Assembly: GCA_000634415.1 (NCBI GenBank)
Contig: JFNH01000168.1
Span: 1-61,322 of the forward strand
DNA length: 61,322 bases
Direction of reading: 5' to 3'
From: Prochlorococcus sp. scB245a_519A13
GTDB lineage: Bacteria > Cyanobacteriota > Cyanobacteriia > PCC-6307 > Cyanobiaceae
A program made the position numbers and the translations under genes. The notes under the pieces were generated by a model that worked only from the letters and a program-made list of their open reading frames with translations, searched no databases and had not been told where the DNA came from. Numbering within the stretch: the stretch's first letter is position 1; each line of letters begins with the position of its first letter. Below, piece after piece: positions 24,576-35,196 of the stretch.

Positions 24576-25015
24576 TTATCTGGCGAATCTGGAGTTTGAT
24601 GAAATAGTCTATTCAAAATTAATCTATCTATATTTAATGGATCTGGAGCTAATTCATTTGCAATTTCTTTAATTTTTGCTTCAATATTGTTTGAAATCTT
24701 TGTATCAAATATTCTTTCCATTAATGCCTCAATTGAATATAAATAAGCATTAACACTTTCCAGTTCATCTAAAGATTCAGAAATTTCTGTATCAGAGATA
24801 TGTTTATCTTCTGGACTGATATCTTCATTTGATTCTCTTTCAGATAATTCTCTCTGCAATTTATCCGTAATCTTAGTACAAAGAGTTCTGAAAGATTGTA
24901 TGGATGCCCAATTCAATTCTTGTTGCTGCTTAAAAGTAGGAAATTCTCTAATAAGACGATCATGCTCTTTATAAAATTTCTGACAATCAGAGCACTGACA
25001 TGGTTGTTCAGTCAA
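24560..25015 (-). CDS. Hypothetical protein with N-terminal CxCxxC
   Basis: 151 residues beginning MTEQPCQCSDCQKFYKEHDRL. The CxCxxC close to the N-terminus may bind a metal. The rest is charged and helical (SESLDELESVNAYLYSIEALMERIF). No ATG fits: the only early start is TTG at 25015-25013, with an in-frame stop 18 nt upstream (25036-25034). The gene overlaps glgP by 8 nt at its end and follows the 25047-25379 gene by 31 nt. Family not recognised. Confidence 0.7.
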   Translation of the reverse strand: MTEQPCQCSDCQKFYKEHDRLIREFPTFKQQQELNWASIQSFRTLCTKITDKLQRELSERESNEDISPEDKHISDTEISESLDELESVNAYLYSIEALMERIFDTKISNNIEAKIKEIANELAPDPLNIDRLILNRLFHQTPDSPDKKNIN

Positions 25016-25046
25016 AAGAAAATATAGTTCTTTTTATATCATCTCA

Positions 25047-25379
25047 CTATTTGGGCAAAATTGTAGGGCCATCCAATAATTCGTCATTTTCATCGAGTGA
25101 ATCTGGACTATCTGGCAATGGTATCTCAATACTAGTAACCAAATTAATAACATCTCTTAATCTCATAGAATCAGCAAACCATCCCATTGCTTGCTCAGCG
25201 TCACCTCTTTTTTCAGCGTCGTTTGCTTGATCTTCGTGAGCTTCCGCCAAAAGAGCCAGCCAGCACAGGCATCGTGCTTGAACTATTGAAAGATCTAAAT
25301 CATTAGGTTGGGATTTAGAAATGCGTTCATGCTCTTGTTGAATTAAGAGCTTTAAACGCATATCATGCAACTTAGCCAT
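25047..25379 (-). CDS. Hypothetical protein, conserved-looking
   Basis: 110 residues, MAKLHDMRLKLLIQQEHERISKSQPNDLDL, then QARCLCWLALLAEAHEDQANDAEKRGD, which looks like a two-helix TPR-like region, and an acidic Pro-rich tail (SIEIPLPDSPDSLDEND). No membrane segment or catalytic motif. Start ATG 25379. It probably shares a transcript with the CxCxxC gene downstream. Family not recognised. Confidence 0.75.
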   Translation of the reverse strand: MAKLHDMRLKLLIQQEHERISKSQPNDLDLSIVQARCLCWLALLAEAHEDQANDAEKRGDAEQAMGWFADSMRLRDVINLVTSIEIPLPDSPDSLDENDELLDGPTILPK

Positions 25380-25457
25380 AAAAGATTTACTACTATCTAT
25401 ACGCTAGCTAGAGAGTAACAAGTTTGCACACATACTACATATAGTTTTTTATTTTTA

Positions 25458-25531
<74 letters not shown>

Positions 25532-25569
25532 AATAGATGATTTTTGGAGTATTAAGCACTATGCTAAAT

Positions 25570-25949
25570 GAAAGCAGGAGAGGTAATCGCAAGAAAGTTT
25601 TATTTTGTTTCCAAAATAAAACTTTCTTGAGGAAAGTCCGGGCTCCCACATGGTCAGGCTTGCTGGGTAATTCCCAGTGCGGGCAACCGTGAGGATAGTG
25701 CCACAGAAACATACCGCCTAATACTTTTTGTATGGCAAGGGTGCAAGGGTGTGGTAAGAGCGCACCAGCAACATTGAGAAGTGTTGGCTAGGTAAACCCC
25801 GGCTGGGAGCAAGGCTTAGTAGATTTATGACCATTAAACAATCTACTTTTAAGCGCCGCTTGAGACTGAGAAGTAATTCTAGTCCTAGATAGATGATTGC
25901 CCATCTTATTAATTAAGATGAACAGAACCCGGCTTATGACCTGCTTTCT
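25570..25949 (+). ncRNA. rnpB: RNase P RNA (bacterial type A)
   Basis: Catalytic RNA for 5' maturation of tRNAs. Conserved elements in order: paired ends AAAGCAGG/CCTGCTTT, GAGGAAAGTCCGGGCTCCC, GCACAGAAACATACCGCC-like CACAGAAACATACCGCC, GGTAAGAGCGCACCAGC, GGTAAACCCCGG, TAGATGATTGCCC and ACAGAACCCGGCTTATG. A -10-like TATGCT at 25560-25565 fits a 5' end near 25571. Ends are approximate. It lies between divergent tRNA-Arg and rnc. Confidence 0.95.
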
Positions 25950-25973
25950 AATTGTTGTGATTTTTCTAATCAG

Positions 25974-26723
25974 ATGACAAATATAATTAACGCAAAGAGA
26001 ATAGATGAAATAACTAATTTTTTAAAGTCTTTAAATATTAAATCAAAAAGATTTTCTGAAATAATTAGAACTAAAAATATTTCAATTATTCAAGATTTTA
26101 ATCAAGCATTTGTCCACTCCTCGGAGGACAAAATATTTAATTATGAAATACTAGAATTTTTCGGAGATGCAGTCCTCAGATTAGCGGCTTCTAATTTTAT
26201 TGAAAAAAAATATCCTCAAATGAGTGTAGGAGAAAGATCAGAACTAAGAGCACAAATTGTAAGTGATGAATGGTTAACCAAATTAGGGGAAAAAATTGAT
26301 ATAGAAAAATTAATAATTAAGGGACCTAAAGCTCTAGGTGATGAAAATTCAAAAAATACTATTATTGGTGAAGCGACAGAAGCTTTAATAGGTGCTGTTT
26401 ACAAGTGCTTTAATTCCACTCAGGAAGTAAATCTTTGGTTAGATGATATTTGGGAGGAAGATTCAGAAATATTTTTAAAAGCTCCTTATAAATTCAACTC
26501 TAAAACTGTATTGCAAGAATGGTGTCAAAGTAAAGGTTTTGATTTGCCAGTCTATAAAATAATTGAAGTCTCAAAGAAAAATGGGGACCCTAAAAGATTT
26601 TCTTGCGATATATTTATCGAAGGATGTAAAGAATCTTCTGCATTTGGCAAGTCCCATAAACAAGCAGAAACAAATGCAGCTAGAGTTTTGATAGAAAAAT
26701 TTATTAAGATAGGTAAAATCTAA
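25974..26723 (+). CDS. rnc: Ribonuclease III
   Basis: Double-strand-specific endoribonuclease for rRNA processing. 249 residues: RNase III signature NYEILEFFGDAVLRLAAS (about 58-75), ERSELRAQIVSDEWL, second acidic GEATEALIGAVY, then a C-terminal double-stranded RNA binding domain beginning FNSKTVLQEWCQSKGF and ending with AFGKSHKQAETNAARVLIEKF. Start ATG 25974, 25 nt after rnpB. Confidence 0.95.
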   Translation: MTNIINAKRIDEITNFLKSLNIKSKRFSEIIRTKNISIIQDFNQAFVHSSEDKIFNYEILEFFGDAVLRLAASNFIEKKYPQMSVGERSELRAQIVSDEWLTKLGEKIDIEKLIIKGPKALGDENSKNTIIGEATEALIGAVYKCFNSTQEVNLWLDDIWEEDSEIFLKAPYKFNSKTVLQEWCQSKGFDLPVYKIIEVSKKNGDPKRFSCDIFIEGCKESSAFGKSHKQAETNAARVLIEKFIKIGKI

Positions 26724-26726
26724 TTT

Positions 26727-26912
26727 TTATACTCTTTCTAGATTGGTTAGTTGAAACGTTATGAGTTTATCCCAATTACCTCCTTCAAACAGAACCGCTG
26801 CTCTTTTTTTTGTCACTCTTTGTACGAATCCCTTATATCCTTTATAGATTGAATTGATGTCTTTTACAACAACAAAAGATCCAGGGAGTATGGGTTTAGT
26901 AGATAATTCCAT
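26727..26912 (-). CDS. ndhS: NAD(P)H-quinone oxidoreductase subunit S
   Basis: A 61-residue SH3-like subunit of the photosynthetic NDH-1 complex, which docks reduced ferredoxin on the stromal/cytoplasmic side. The core [23 protein letters not shown] and [18 protein letters not shown] are the family hallmarks. The start ATG 26912-26910 ([11 protein letters not shown]) has AAGAGA upstream; a GTG at 26933 would add seven residues. It is convergent with rnc and divergent from rimM by 24 nt. Confidence 0.88.
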   Translation of the reverse strand: MELSTKPILPGSFVVVKDINSIYKGYKGFVQRVTKKRAAVLFEGGNWDKLITFQLTNLERV

Positions 26913-26936
26913 AAAACATTCTCTCTTATACACTAT

Positions 26937-27476
26937 ATGATAAATAAAAACGAATGGTTGACTGTTGGATTGATAACATCATGTCATGGAATTAATGGAC
27001 AGGTAAAGGTAAAATCTCTAACTGATTTTGAAGAAAGATTTTTAAAACCGGGAATTAGATGGTTGCAAAAAGAAAATAAACCGCCTTCAAAAATAGAACT
27101 TATATCTGGTTTCAAACAACCTGGCAAAGAAACCTTCATAGTTAAGTTCGAAGGAATAAATACAAGAAATCATGCAGAACAACTGAAAAAATTTAAAATT
27201 CTTGTAAAATCCGAAAAACTTCCCAAATTAAAAAAAGAAGAATTCCACTTATTAGAACTTTTAAATCTCGAGGTCAAGACTTTAGAAAATAATGAATTAA
27301 AAAAAATTGGGAAAGTTATCAATTTAGAAAATGAGAAAAATAATTTACTTGTTATTGAACTATTTAAAAATCAAAAAAAAGTTCTCATACCATTTGTTAA
27401 AGAAATAGTCCCATTAATAGATTTAAAAAATAATTTTCTAATCATCAATCCCCCAAATGGACTTTTAGAACTATAA
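26937..27476 (+). CDS. rimM: Ribosome maturation factor RimM
   Basis: 16S rRNA processing and 30S assembly factor that binds ribosomal protein S19. 179 residues: N-terminal [28 protein letters not shown] (RimM N domain), a Lys-rich middle, and the C-terminal PRC-barrel with [31 protein letters not shown]. Start ATG 26937. Confidence 0.94.
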   Translation: MINKNEWLTVGLITSCHGINGQVKVKSLTDFEERFLKPGIRWLQKENKPPSKIELISGFKQPGKETFIVKFEGINTRNHAEQLKKFKILVKSEKLPKLKKEEFHLLELLNLEVKTLENNELKKIGKVINLENEKNNLLVIELFKNQKKVLIPFVKEIVPLIDLKNNFLIINPPNGLLEL

Positions 27477-27500
27477 ATTAAAAAATTTGTAAGAAATTAA

Positions 27501-29396
27501 TTATTCAACAGTTACACTTTTGGCTAAATTCCTTGGTTGATCCACGTCGAGACCCCTATGAGCTGCAATATGGTAACTCAATAATTGTAAAGGTAATATA
27601 TTAAGTAGAGGTGAAATCCATTCATTAGAAGAAGGAACTTTCATTAAATAATCAAAGATTTCAGTTCCATTACATTCAGGAGCAATTCCAATTAAATATG
27701 AATCTCTAGCTTTTGCTTCTTGAGCGTTACTAATAACTTTATCAAAAACCTCACCAGGTGAGGCAATAGAAATTACAGGTACTTTTTTATCTAACAAAGC
27801 TATTGGACCATGTTTCATTTCACCAGCAGGATATCCAGCTGCATGAATATAACTAATTTCTTTAAGTTTTAACGCGCCTTCAAGAGCAATAGGATAATTT
27901 ATTCCTCTTCCTAAAAAAATCACATCTTTAATATTAAAAAAGTCATGTGCTAGCTTTTCTGAAGATTTATTATGTTTATCTAAGAGATCTTCCAATAATG
28001 GCGGAAGTTTAATAAGTTCGTTTATTAATTTACCTATTTCATCAGAACTTTGATTGCCTTTGATTTGAGCAAATTTTATGGCTAATCCATAAAAAGAAAG
28101 TAATTGAGCAAAAAAAGTTTTTGTTGCTGCAACTCCAACTTCTATTCCCGCACAGATATCAATTATATTAAGGACCTGCCTTCCTATTGAACTCTCTTTT
28201 CTATTTGTTATTGCAATAAGATTGGGTTTAAATTTTTCATTTTCAATTGAAGATCGTCTTTTAATTTCCATATCGATAGCGGCAATTGTATCAGCAGTTT
28301 CTCCAGATTGAGTGACTCCAATAGTTAATGTATTTGGCAATAGGGGAGGTGGTGAATATCGAAATTCGCTTGCATAAAAGACATTTGTAGGGATACCTGA
28401 AAATTGTTCTAATAAAAAGCTGCCCACCATTGCAGCATGTTTACTTGTACCACAAGCAATAATTTCAATTCTTTCTATTGATTTAAAAAATTCCGTATCA
28501 AATGGATAGTTAATTTGATATTGACCATTATCTGAATTCTTAATTAAATAATTTTCCAACCAGTTTTTTGCAGTCTGTGGCTGATCAAATATCTCTTTCA
28601 ACATATAGTGTTTGAAATTCATCTTATCCATTATTTGCTCTGAGACTTTTAAAGAAACTGGATTTCTATATTGTCTCTCGTTGTTTGAGTCGTATATTTC
28701 AATTCCAAGCGGTGTTAACAAAGCTATTTCTTCATCCTCCATAGGCAAAATAATATTCGTAAAGTTTGCAATGGCTGGAGTATCACTTGCACAAATAAAT
28801 TCTCCTTCACCCAAACCAATAATCAAGGGGGCTTGTCTTCTTGCAACTACCAAAGAGTTTGGAGCACCAGACCATAAAACTGCTAAAGCATAAGAACCTT
28901 CTAAATCCGATAATACATTTCTCACAGCTACTAATAATGTTGACCCATTATTCTCAAGATTAAGTTTACTTAGTGTATTTAACTCTCTTTGAATTAGATG
29001 GGGAATTACCTCTGTATCTGTATCAGAATTAAATATAATTCCCTCTTCTTCTAATTTATTTTTTAAATCTTGGAAATTTTCAATAATACCATTTTGAACA
29101 ACGGCTATATTTCCTGAACTATCGGTATGAGGATGTGCATTTTTAAAATCAGGTTTTCCATGAGTTGCCCATCTGGTATGTCCTATACCCACTGTTCCAG
29201 GAAGATTATGATCATTAAGATTATTTTTTAAATTCTGTAATTTTCCTTCTGCTTTATTACAAGAAATAAAATTTGTATCAGGATTTATTATTGCAATACC
29301 TGCTGAATCATAACCTCTATATTCAAGTTTTTCTAAACCATTAATTAATAACGGTAAAGCTTTTTTATATCCAGTTACAGCAACTATTCCACACAT
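27501..29396 (-). CDS. glmS: Glutamine-fructose-6-phosphate aminotransferase (isomerizing)
   Basis: Makes glucosamine-6-phosphate for peptidoglycan and LPS. 631 residues: N-terminal glutaminase with Cys2 nucleophile (MCGIVAVTGY), YRGYDSAGIA, GHTRWATHGKP, then two SIS domains with ACGTSKHAAMVG, SQSGETADTIAAI, SYIHAAGYPAGEMKHGPIALLD and terminal DVDQPRNLAKSVTVE. Start ATG 29396; only about 80 nt separate it from psaC upstream. No glmS ribozyme signature was seen. Confidence 0.97.
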   Translation of the reverse strand: MCGIVAVTGYKKALPLLINGLEKLEYRGYDSAGIAIINPDTNFISCNKAEGKLQNLKNNLNDHNLPGTVGIGHTRWATHGKPDFKNAHPHTDSSGNIAVVQNGIIENFQDLKNKLEEEGIIFNSDTDTEVIPHLIQRELNTLSKLNLENNGSTLLVAVRNVLSDLEGSYALAVLWSGAPNSLVVARRQAPLIIGLGEGEFICASDTPAIANFTNIILPMEDEEIALLTPLGIEIYDSNNERQYRNPVSLKVSEQIMDKMNFKHYMLKEIFDQPQTAKNWLENYLIKNSDNGQYQINYPFDTEFFKSIERIEIIACGTSKHAAMVGSFLLEQFSGIPTNVFYASEFRYSPPPLLPNTLTIGVTQSGETADTIAAIDMEIKRRSSIENEKFKPNLIAITNRKESSIGRQVLNIIDICAGIEVGVAATKTFFAQLLSFYGLAIKFAQIKGNQSSDEIGKLINELIKLPPLLEDLLDKHNKSSEKLAHDFFNIKDVIFLGRGINYPIALEGALKLKEISYIHAAGYPAGEMKHGPIALLDKKVPVISIASPGEVFDKVISNAQEAKARDSYLIGIAPECNGTEIFDYLMKVPSSNEWISPLLNILPLQLLSYHIAAHRGLDVDQPRNLAKSVTVE

Positions 29397-29478
29397 ACAA
29401 ATTTTTTTTTCAATTATATTGAAATAAAATAGGTATTTACTAAAACATGGACTCTCTTAGAACTGCACTATAAAAAAT

Positions 29479-29766
<288 letters not shown>

Positions 29767-29857
29767 TTACAAAGAAATTAAAAAAATTAAGATATGCTTC
29801 ACTCTTGTTAACTCTAGGGCATAAAATCATATAGATAATTAGTAATTTCCATAAACT

Positions 29858-30097
29858 ATGTCACAAGAAATCCTCGAAAAAGTCTGTTCTATTGTTTCAG
29901 AACAATTAAGCGTTGAAGCAGGAGAAGTTAAATCAGATTCAAATTTCCAAAATGATTTAGGTGCTGATTCTCTAGATACTGTTGAATTAGTAATGGCTCT
30001 AGAAGAAGCATTTGATATTGAAATTCCTGATGAAGCAGCTGAAGGAATAGCAACTGTTGGCGATGCAGTAAAATTCATCGAAGAAAAAAAAGGTTAG
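29858..30097 (+). CDS. acpP: Acyl carrier protein
   Basis: A 79-residue acidic carrier of growing fatty acyl chains. The phosphopantetheine attachment site is S38 in [18 protein letters not shown], followed by the helix [22 protein letters not shown]. Start ATG 29858. It precedes fabF by 6 nt, the usual pairing. Confidence 0.98.
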   Translation: MSQEILEKVCSIVSEQLSVEAGEVKSDSNFQNDLGADSLDTVELVMALEEAFDIEIPDEAAEGIATVGDAVKFIEEKKG

Positions 30098-30103
30098 TAT
30101 AGA

Positions 30104-31348
30104 ATGCCAAATTTCCATCGAGTAGTTATTACTGGTATCGGAGCTGTAACTCCAATTGGTAATAACATTGATGAATATTTAGTCGGTCTTCAAACAGGCA
30201 CTAATGGGGTTACCGATATTACTCTCTTTGATCCGGAACAACATCCATGCAAATTTGCTGCAGAAGTAAAAAATCTTCAATCTGAAAATTTTATTGAAGC
30301 TAAAGAATCCAAAAGATGGGATCGTTTTTCCCAGTTTGGAGTTATTGCGGCAAAACAAGCCTTTAATGACTCTGGACTCGAGATTACTGAAGCTAATGCA
30401 TCAAGAATTGGAGTGATTATTGGTTCTGGTGTTGGAGGCTTACTAACTATGGAAAGTCAAGCTCAAATATTGAGTCATAAAGGGCCTAAAAGAGTAAGTC
30501 CATTTACAGTCCCAATGATGATTCCAAACATGGCCACTGGATTGGCTGCAATAGCTTTGGGTGCAAAAGGACCAAGTTCCTCTATTTCCACCGCTTGCGC
30601 TGCCGGTTCAAATGCAATTGGTGATTCTTTTAGATTACTCCAACTTGGAAAAGCAGATGCGATGATCTGTGGGGGAGCAGAAGCAAGTATTACGCCTCTT
30701 GGAGTAGCTGGTTTTGCTAGTGCCAAAGCTCTTTCTTCAAGGAATGAAAGCCCTCAAACTGCTAGCAGACCTTTTGACGCAGAAAGAGATGGATTTGTTA
30801 TTGGAGAGGGATCTGGAATTCTTGTTTTAGAAACTTTAGAAAATGCACAAAAAAGGAATGCGAGAATTTATGCAGAAATAGTTGGTTATGGAACAACATG
30901 TGATGCTCATCACATAACTGCTCCATCTCCAGGCGGGATTGGAGGCGCAGAAGCTATCAAATTAGCAATTGAAGACGCTCGTCTTAGCCTTGAAAAAGTT
31001 GATTACATAAATGCTCATGGAACAAGTACATCAGCTAATGATAAAAATGAAACTTCTGCAATTAAATCTATTTTTAGAGACAGATCTTACCTCATTCCTG
31101 TAAGCTCTACTAAGTCGATGACAGGTCATCTCCTAGGAGGCTCAGGAGGTATAGAGGCTGTAGCTTGTATACTTTCTTTGACACATAATTTTATCCCTCC
31201 TACAATTAACTACGTCAATCGAGATCCTGAATGTGATCTTGATTATGTACCAAATAATGCAAGAGAAGCTCAAGTAGGAGTTGCTCTTTCTAATTCTTTC
31301 GGCTTTGGTGGTCACAATGTTTGTCTTGCTTTCAGCAAGATTAATTGA
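30104..31348 (+). CDS. fabF: 3-oxoacyl-[acyl-carrier-protein] synthase II
   Basis: Condensing enzyme for fatty acid elongation. 414 residues: [16 protein letters not shown] at the start, active-site C165 in [14 protein letters not shown], His in [16 protein letters not shown] and His in [21 protein letters not shown] near the end. Co-transcribed with acpP; transketolase follows 43 nt later. Confidence 0.97.
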   Translation: MPNFHRVVITGIGAVTPIGNNIDEYLVGLQTGTNGVTDITLFDPEQHPCKFAAEVKNLQSENFIEAKESKRWDRFSQFGVIAAKQAFNDSGLEITEANASRIGVIIGSGVGGLLTMESQAQILSHKGPKRVSPFTVPMMIPNMATGLAAIALGAKGPSSSISTACAAGSNAIGDSFRLLQLGKADAMICGGAEASITPLGVAGFASAKALSSRNESPQTASRPFDAERDGFVIGEGSGILVLETLENAQKRNARIYAEIVGYGTTCDAHHITAPSPGGIGGAEAIKLAIEDARLSLEKVDYINAHGTSTSANDKNETSAIKSIFRDRSYLIPVSSTKSMTGHLLGGSGGIEAVACILSLTHNFIPPTINYVNRDPECDLDYVPNNAREAQVGVALSNSFGFGGHNVCLAFSKIN

Positions 31349-31391
31349 AGGCAACCAATTCTGTATTTCCAACTTAACTTACTTTAAAACA

Positions 31392-33398
31392 ATGGTCGCT
31401 GCATCTGTTTCATTAGAATCACTTTGTGTAAATAGTATAAGAATGCTTGCTGTAGATGCAGTAAATAAATCTAATAGTGGACATCCTGGATTGCCTATGG
31501 GATGTGCCCCTATGGGTTATGCATTATGGCAAAACATACTTAATCACAATCCTAATAATCCAAAATGGTTCAATAGAGACCGTTTTGTATTATCAGCTGG
31601 TCATGGCTGTATGCTTTTATATTCCTTGCTTCATTTGACAGGATATAAATCAGTTTCCATAGAAGATATTAAAGAATTTAGGCAATGGGGATCAAAAACA
31701 CCTGGACATCCAGAAACATTCGAAACTGAAGGTGTTGAAGTTACGGCTGGGCCTCTTGGAGCCGGAATTTCAAATGCAGTTGGTTTAGCAATAGCTGAAA
31801 CACACTTAGCAGCTAAATTTAATAAGCCTGATTGCAATATCGTTGATCACTACACTTACGTAATAATGGGTGATGGATGTAATCAAGAAGGTATTGCATC
31901 AGAGGCCTGCTCATTAGCTGGTCATCTTAAGCTTGGAAAATTAATTGCACTCTACGACGATAATCAAATAACAATTGATGGGCGAACCGACGTTTCTTTT
32001 ACAGAAGATGTCTTAAAAAGATACGAAGCTTATGGATGGCATGTACAACACGTTGAAGATGGGAATCATGATGTTAAAGGAATCACTGAAGCTATCGAAA
32101 AAGCAAAATTAATTACAGATAAGCCTTCTATTATAAAAATTTCTACAACCATAGGTTATGGTTCTCCCAATAAATCAGATACTGCTGGAATTCATGGAGC
32201 AGCTGTTGGAGAAGAAGAAGCTGTATTAACTAGAGAGTTTCTAAATTGGGAATATGCTCCATTTGAAATACCGGATGAAGTATATACGCATTTCAGAAAA
32301 TCAATAAACAAAGGTGAAAATTTAGAGAAAGAATGGGATTCTAAATTTGAAGAATATCAAAAAAAATATCCGTCTGAAGGAGCCGAGTTAAAAAGAATGT
32401 TAGAGGGTAAATTACCTGAGAATTGGGACTCAGATCTCCCCTCTTATTCGCCTAATGATAAAGGGTTAGCCACCAGAAAGCATTCACAAATATGTTTGGG
32501 TGCTCTAGGTCCTAATCTACCTGAATTAATTGGCGGATCTGCAGATTTAACTCACTCTAATTACACAGATATAAAAGGAGAAACTGGATCATTCCAGCCA
32601 CATAGCCCTGAAAAAAGATATTTACATTTTGGTGTTCGAGAGCATGCAATGGCAGCTGTACTTAATGGTATTGCTTATCACAACAGTGGTCTTATCCCTT
32701 ATGGTGGAACCTTCCTTGTTTTCGCCGATTATATGAGAGGCTCAATGAGGCTTTCAGCACTAAGCGAATTAGGAGTAATCTATGTCTTAACTCACGATTC
32801 AATTGGTGTAGGAGAAGATGGCCCAACACATCAACCTATTGAAACTATCCCTTCTCTTCGTGCCATGCCTAATATGCTAGTTTTCAGACCTGGAGATGGG
32901 AATGAGACTAGTGGAGCTTATAAGCTTGCTATTCAAAATCGAAAAAGACCTTCTGCCCTTTGTTTAAGTAGACAAGGTATGCCTAATCAAGAAAATACTT
33001 CGATAGACAAAGTTGCTCTAGGAGGATATGTAGTTTCCGATTGTGCAGGTACACCAGATCTAATATTCATTGGTACTGGAAGCGAACTGAATCTTTGCAT
33101 TGAAGCAAGTAAGGAAATTTCAAGCTTAGGTAAAAAAATTAGAGTTGTTTCTATGCCTTGTGTAGAACTTTTTGAAGAGCAAGAAGAATCTTATAAAGAA
33201 AGTGTTTTACCTAGTAGTGTGAAAAAGAGAGTTGTAGTAGAAGCTGCCCATTCATTTGGATGGCATAAATATACAGGTTTTGAGGGGATTTGTATCACAA
33301 TGGATAGATTTGGTGCATCAGCTCCAGGTGGAGAATGTATGAAAAATTTTGGATTTACTGTCGAAAACGTAGTTAATAAAACGAAGGAGATTCTATAA
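31392..33398 (+). CDS. tktA: Transketolase
   Basis: TPP-dependent two-carbon transfer in the Calvin cycle and pentose phosphate path. 668 residues from ATG 31392 ([33 protein letters not shown]). The same frame is open further up to 31281, but that overlaps fabF and is not conserved-looking. Motifs: [16 protein letters not shown]-binding [13 protein letters not shown] to [58 protein letters not shown] and [10 protein letters not shown]. Confidence 0.97.
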   Translation: MVAASVSLESLCVNSIRMLAVDAVNKSNSGHPGLPMGCAPMGYALWQNILNHNPNNPKWFNRDRFVLSAGHGCMLLYSLLHLTGYKSVSIEDIKEFRQWGSKTPGHPETFETEGVEVTAGPLGAGISNAVGLAIAETHLAAKFNKPDCNIVDHYTYVIMGDGCNQEGIASEACSLAGHLKLGKLIALYDDNQITIDGRTDVSFTEDVLKRYEAYGWHVQHVEDGNHDVKGITEAIEKAKLITDKPSIIKISTTIGYGSPNKSDTAGIHGAAVGEEEAVLTREFLNWEYAPFEIPDEVYTHFRKSINKGENLEKEWDSKFEEYQKKYPSEGAELKRMLEGKLPENWDSDLPSYSPNDKGLATRKHSQICLGALGPNLPELIGGSADLTHSNYTDIKGETGSFQPHSPEKRYLHFGVREHAMAAVLNGIAYHNSGLIPYGGTFLVFADYMRGSMRLSALSELGVIYVLTHDSIGVGEDGPTHQPIETIPSLRAMPNMLVFRPGDGNETSGAYKLAIQNRKRPSALCLSRQGMPNQENTSIDKVALGGYVVSDCAGTPDLIFIGTGSELNLCIEASKEISSLGKKIRVVSMPCVELFEEQEESYKESVLPSSVKKRVVVEAAHSFGWHKYTGFEGICITMDRFGASAPGGECMKNFGFTVENVVNKTKEIL

Positions 33399-33412
33399 CT
33401 ACTAATTGATAA

Positions 33413-34783
33413 CTACACTGAAGTATTGCATTCTTCAAGCTTATCTTTTAGCTGATCAAGAGATTCATCAGAAATCTTTGAATTCATTGGACAATGTTTA
33501 GGGCCACACATTGAGCAAAACTCCGCCTTTTTAAAGATTTCTTCAGGCAGTGTCTCATCATGGTACTGCTTTGCCCTTTCAGGATCTAATGAAAGTTCGA
33601 ATTGTTTGTTCCAATCAAAGTTATACCTTGCATGGCTAAGTTCATCATCTCGATCACGGGCGCCAGCTCTATGTCTTGCTATATCAGCAGCGTGAGCAGC
33701 TATTTTATAAGCAATTAAACCTTCTCTTACATCTTCTGCATTTGGTAGACCGAGATGTTCTTTCGGCGTTACATAACATAACATAGAAGTTCCATACCAC
33801 CCTGCCATCGCTGCACCAATAGCACTTGAAATATGGTCATAACCAGGGGATATATCGGTCACTAATGGACCAAGCACATAAAATGGGGCTTCTGAACATT
33901 CTTCCATTTGCTTTCTCACATTAAACTCAATTTGGTCCATGGGTACATGACCAGGACCCTCAACCATAACTTGAACATTATGTTCCCATGCTCTTCTAGT
34001 AAGCTCGCCTAAGGTCTTCAATTCAGCTAGCTGGGCATCATCAGAAGCATCATGCAAACATCCAGGCCTTAATGAGTCTCCTAAAGAAAAAGTACAATCA
34101 TATTTCTTGAAAATCTCACAGATATCATCAAACCTTGTATAGAGGGGATTTTGTTTAAAATGATGTAACATCCATTGGGCTAAAATACCTCCCCCTCTAC
34201 TGACAATTCCAGTAATTCTTCCTTTAACTTTTGGCAAATGCTCTATTAATAGACCAGCATGAATAGTTTGATAATCTACGCCCTGCTGGCAATGTTTTTC
34301 AATAATATGAAGAAAATCGTCTTCTGTTAATCTATCTATTGAACCATGAACACTTTCTAAAGCTTGATAAACAGGAACAGTTCCTATGGGTACAGGAGAT
34401 TCTTGAATAATTGCTTGTCGGACTTCATCTAAATTTACCCCTCCCGTAGAAAGATCCATCACCGTATCAGCACCATATTTAACAGCAAGTTTGAGCTTTT
34501 CTACTTCTTCATTGATATCACTTGCATTAGGGGAAGCACCTATATTGGCATTAACTTTGCATCTAGAAGCAATACCTATAGACATTGGCTCAAGATTCAA
34601 ATGATTAATATTAGCTGGAATAATTAATCTTCCTCTTGCCACCTCTTCCATTATTAAAGAAGAAGGAAGATTCTCTTTTTTAGCAACAAAATCCATTTCT
34701 TCCGTGATATATCCATTTCTCGCAAAGTTCATCTGAGTTACATTGTCTTTCCCAAGGCGAGGTTTAATCCAAGAACTTCTCAT
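33413..34783 (-). CDS. thiC: Phosphomethylpyrimidine synthase ThiC
   Basis: Radical SAM enzyme that rearranges AIR into the HMP-P moiety of thiamin. 456 residues. [18 protein letters not shown] and [30 protein letters not shown] are family stretches, and the C-terminal [11 protein letters not shown] is the unusual Cx2Cx4C cluster motif. Start ATG 34783 ([18 protein letters not shown]). A TPP riboswitch lies in its leader, so product thiamin pyrophosphate should repress it. Substrate AIR is made by PurM, also in this window. Confidence 0.97.
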   Translation of the reverse strand: MRSSWIKPRLGKDNVTQMNFARNGYITEEMDFVAKKENLPSSLIMEEVARGRLIIPANINHLNLEPMSIGIASRCKVNANIGASPNASDINEEVEKLKLAVKYGADTVMDLSTGGVNLDEVRQAIIQESPVPIGTVPVYQALESVHGSIDRLTEDDFLHIIEKHCQQGVDYQTIHAGLLIEHLPKVKGRITGIVSRGGGILAQWMLHHFKQNPLYTRFDDICEIFKKYDCTFSLGDSLRPGCLHDASDDAQLAELKTLGELTRRAWEHNVQVMVEGPGHVPMDQIEFNVRKQMEECSEAPFYVLGPLVTDISPGYDHISSAIGAAMAGWYGTSMLCYVTPKEHLGLPNAEDVREGLIAYKIAAHAADIARHRAGARDRDDELSHARYNFDWNKQFELSLDPERAKQYHDETLPEEIFKKAEFCSMCGPKHCPMNSKISDESLDQLKDKLEECNTSV

Positions 34784-34831
34784 AATTTCTTAATTTTTAA
34801 AAGTGCTATTACTAAAGTTTGATCAAATCTC

Positions 34832-34909
34832 AACTTCCCTGCATCGAAATTAATGATTCAGGTTCAAAGGGTATGATCTCAGCTAAGTTAAATTTCTTAG
34901 CACCCCTAG
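34832..34909 (-). promoter_or_regulatory. TPP (THI-element) riboswitch upstream of thiC
   Basis: On the minus strand the thiC leader reads ACTAGGGGTGCT, then GCTGAGATCATACCCTTTGAACCTGA, and ends GATGCAGGGAAGTT, the conserved order of the TPP aptamer (helices P2-P3, P4-P5, closing P1). It ends about 48 nt before the ATG. Thiamin pyrophosphate binding is expected to switch off thiC translation or transcription. Confidence 0.92.
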
Positions 34910-34980
34910 TATTTATCTTATTAATAGCTCTTTTCTAAAAATAAGTCATCTCATATTGCGTGAAAATAAATAAAATTGTT

Positions 34981-35196
34981 TTATTTATTTTTTTGATAAG
35001 ACTTTATCTTTTTTAAAATATTTTTTCTATCCAATTGTCTGCTTATACCCCTCTCCAAAATAATTACAATCCCCATTAAGCCAATAGGTAAATAAAAAAT
35101 CTTCTTGGAATTATCCCTAAATATTAATCCGATAGCAGATATAAAAATCATGAAAGGTGCTACAAAAGATAAAATATATCTTTTATTAATTTTCAT
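34981..35196 (-). CDS. Small membrane protein of unknown function
   Basis: 71 residues with two hydrophobic segments (ILSFVAPFMIFISAIGLIF and IFYLPIGLMGIVIILE) and a basic tail ending KKIKSYQKNK. Its ATG (35196-35194) overlaps the TGA of the M20 hydrolase as ATGA, so translation is probably coupled. Function not recognised. Confidence 0.75.
   Translation of the reverse strand: MKINKRYILSFVAPFMIFISAIGLIFRDNSKKIFYLPIGLMGIVIILERGISRQLDRKNILKKIKSYQKNK

Noticed and set aside
29409-29423. TTCAAT-TAT-ATTGAA inverted repeat upstream of glmS
   Set aside because: A 6-bp AT-rich repeat is expected by chance in such AT-rich DNA, and the T run is on the wrong side for a terminator.
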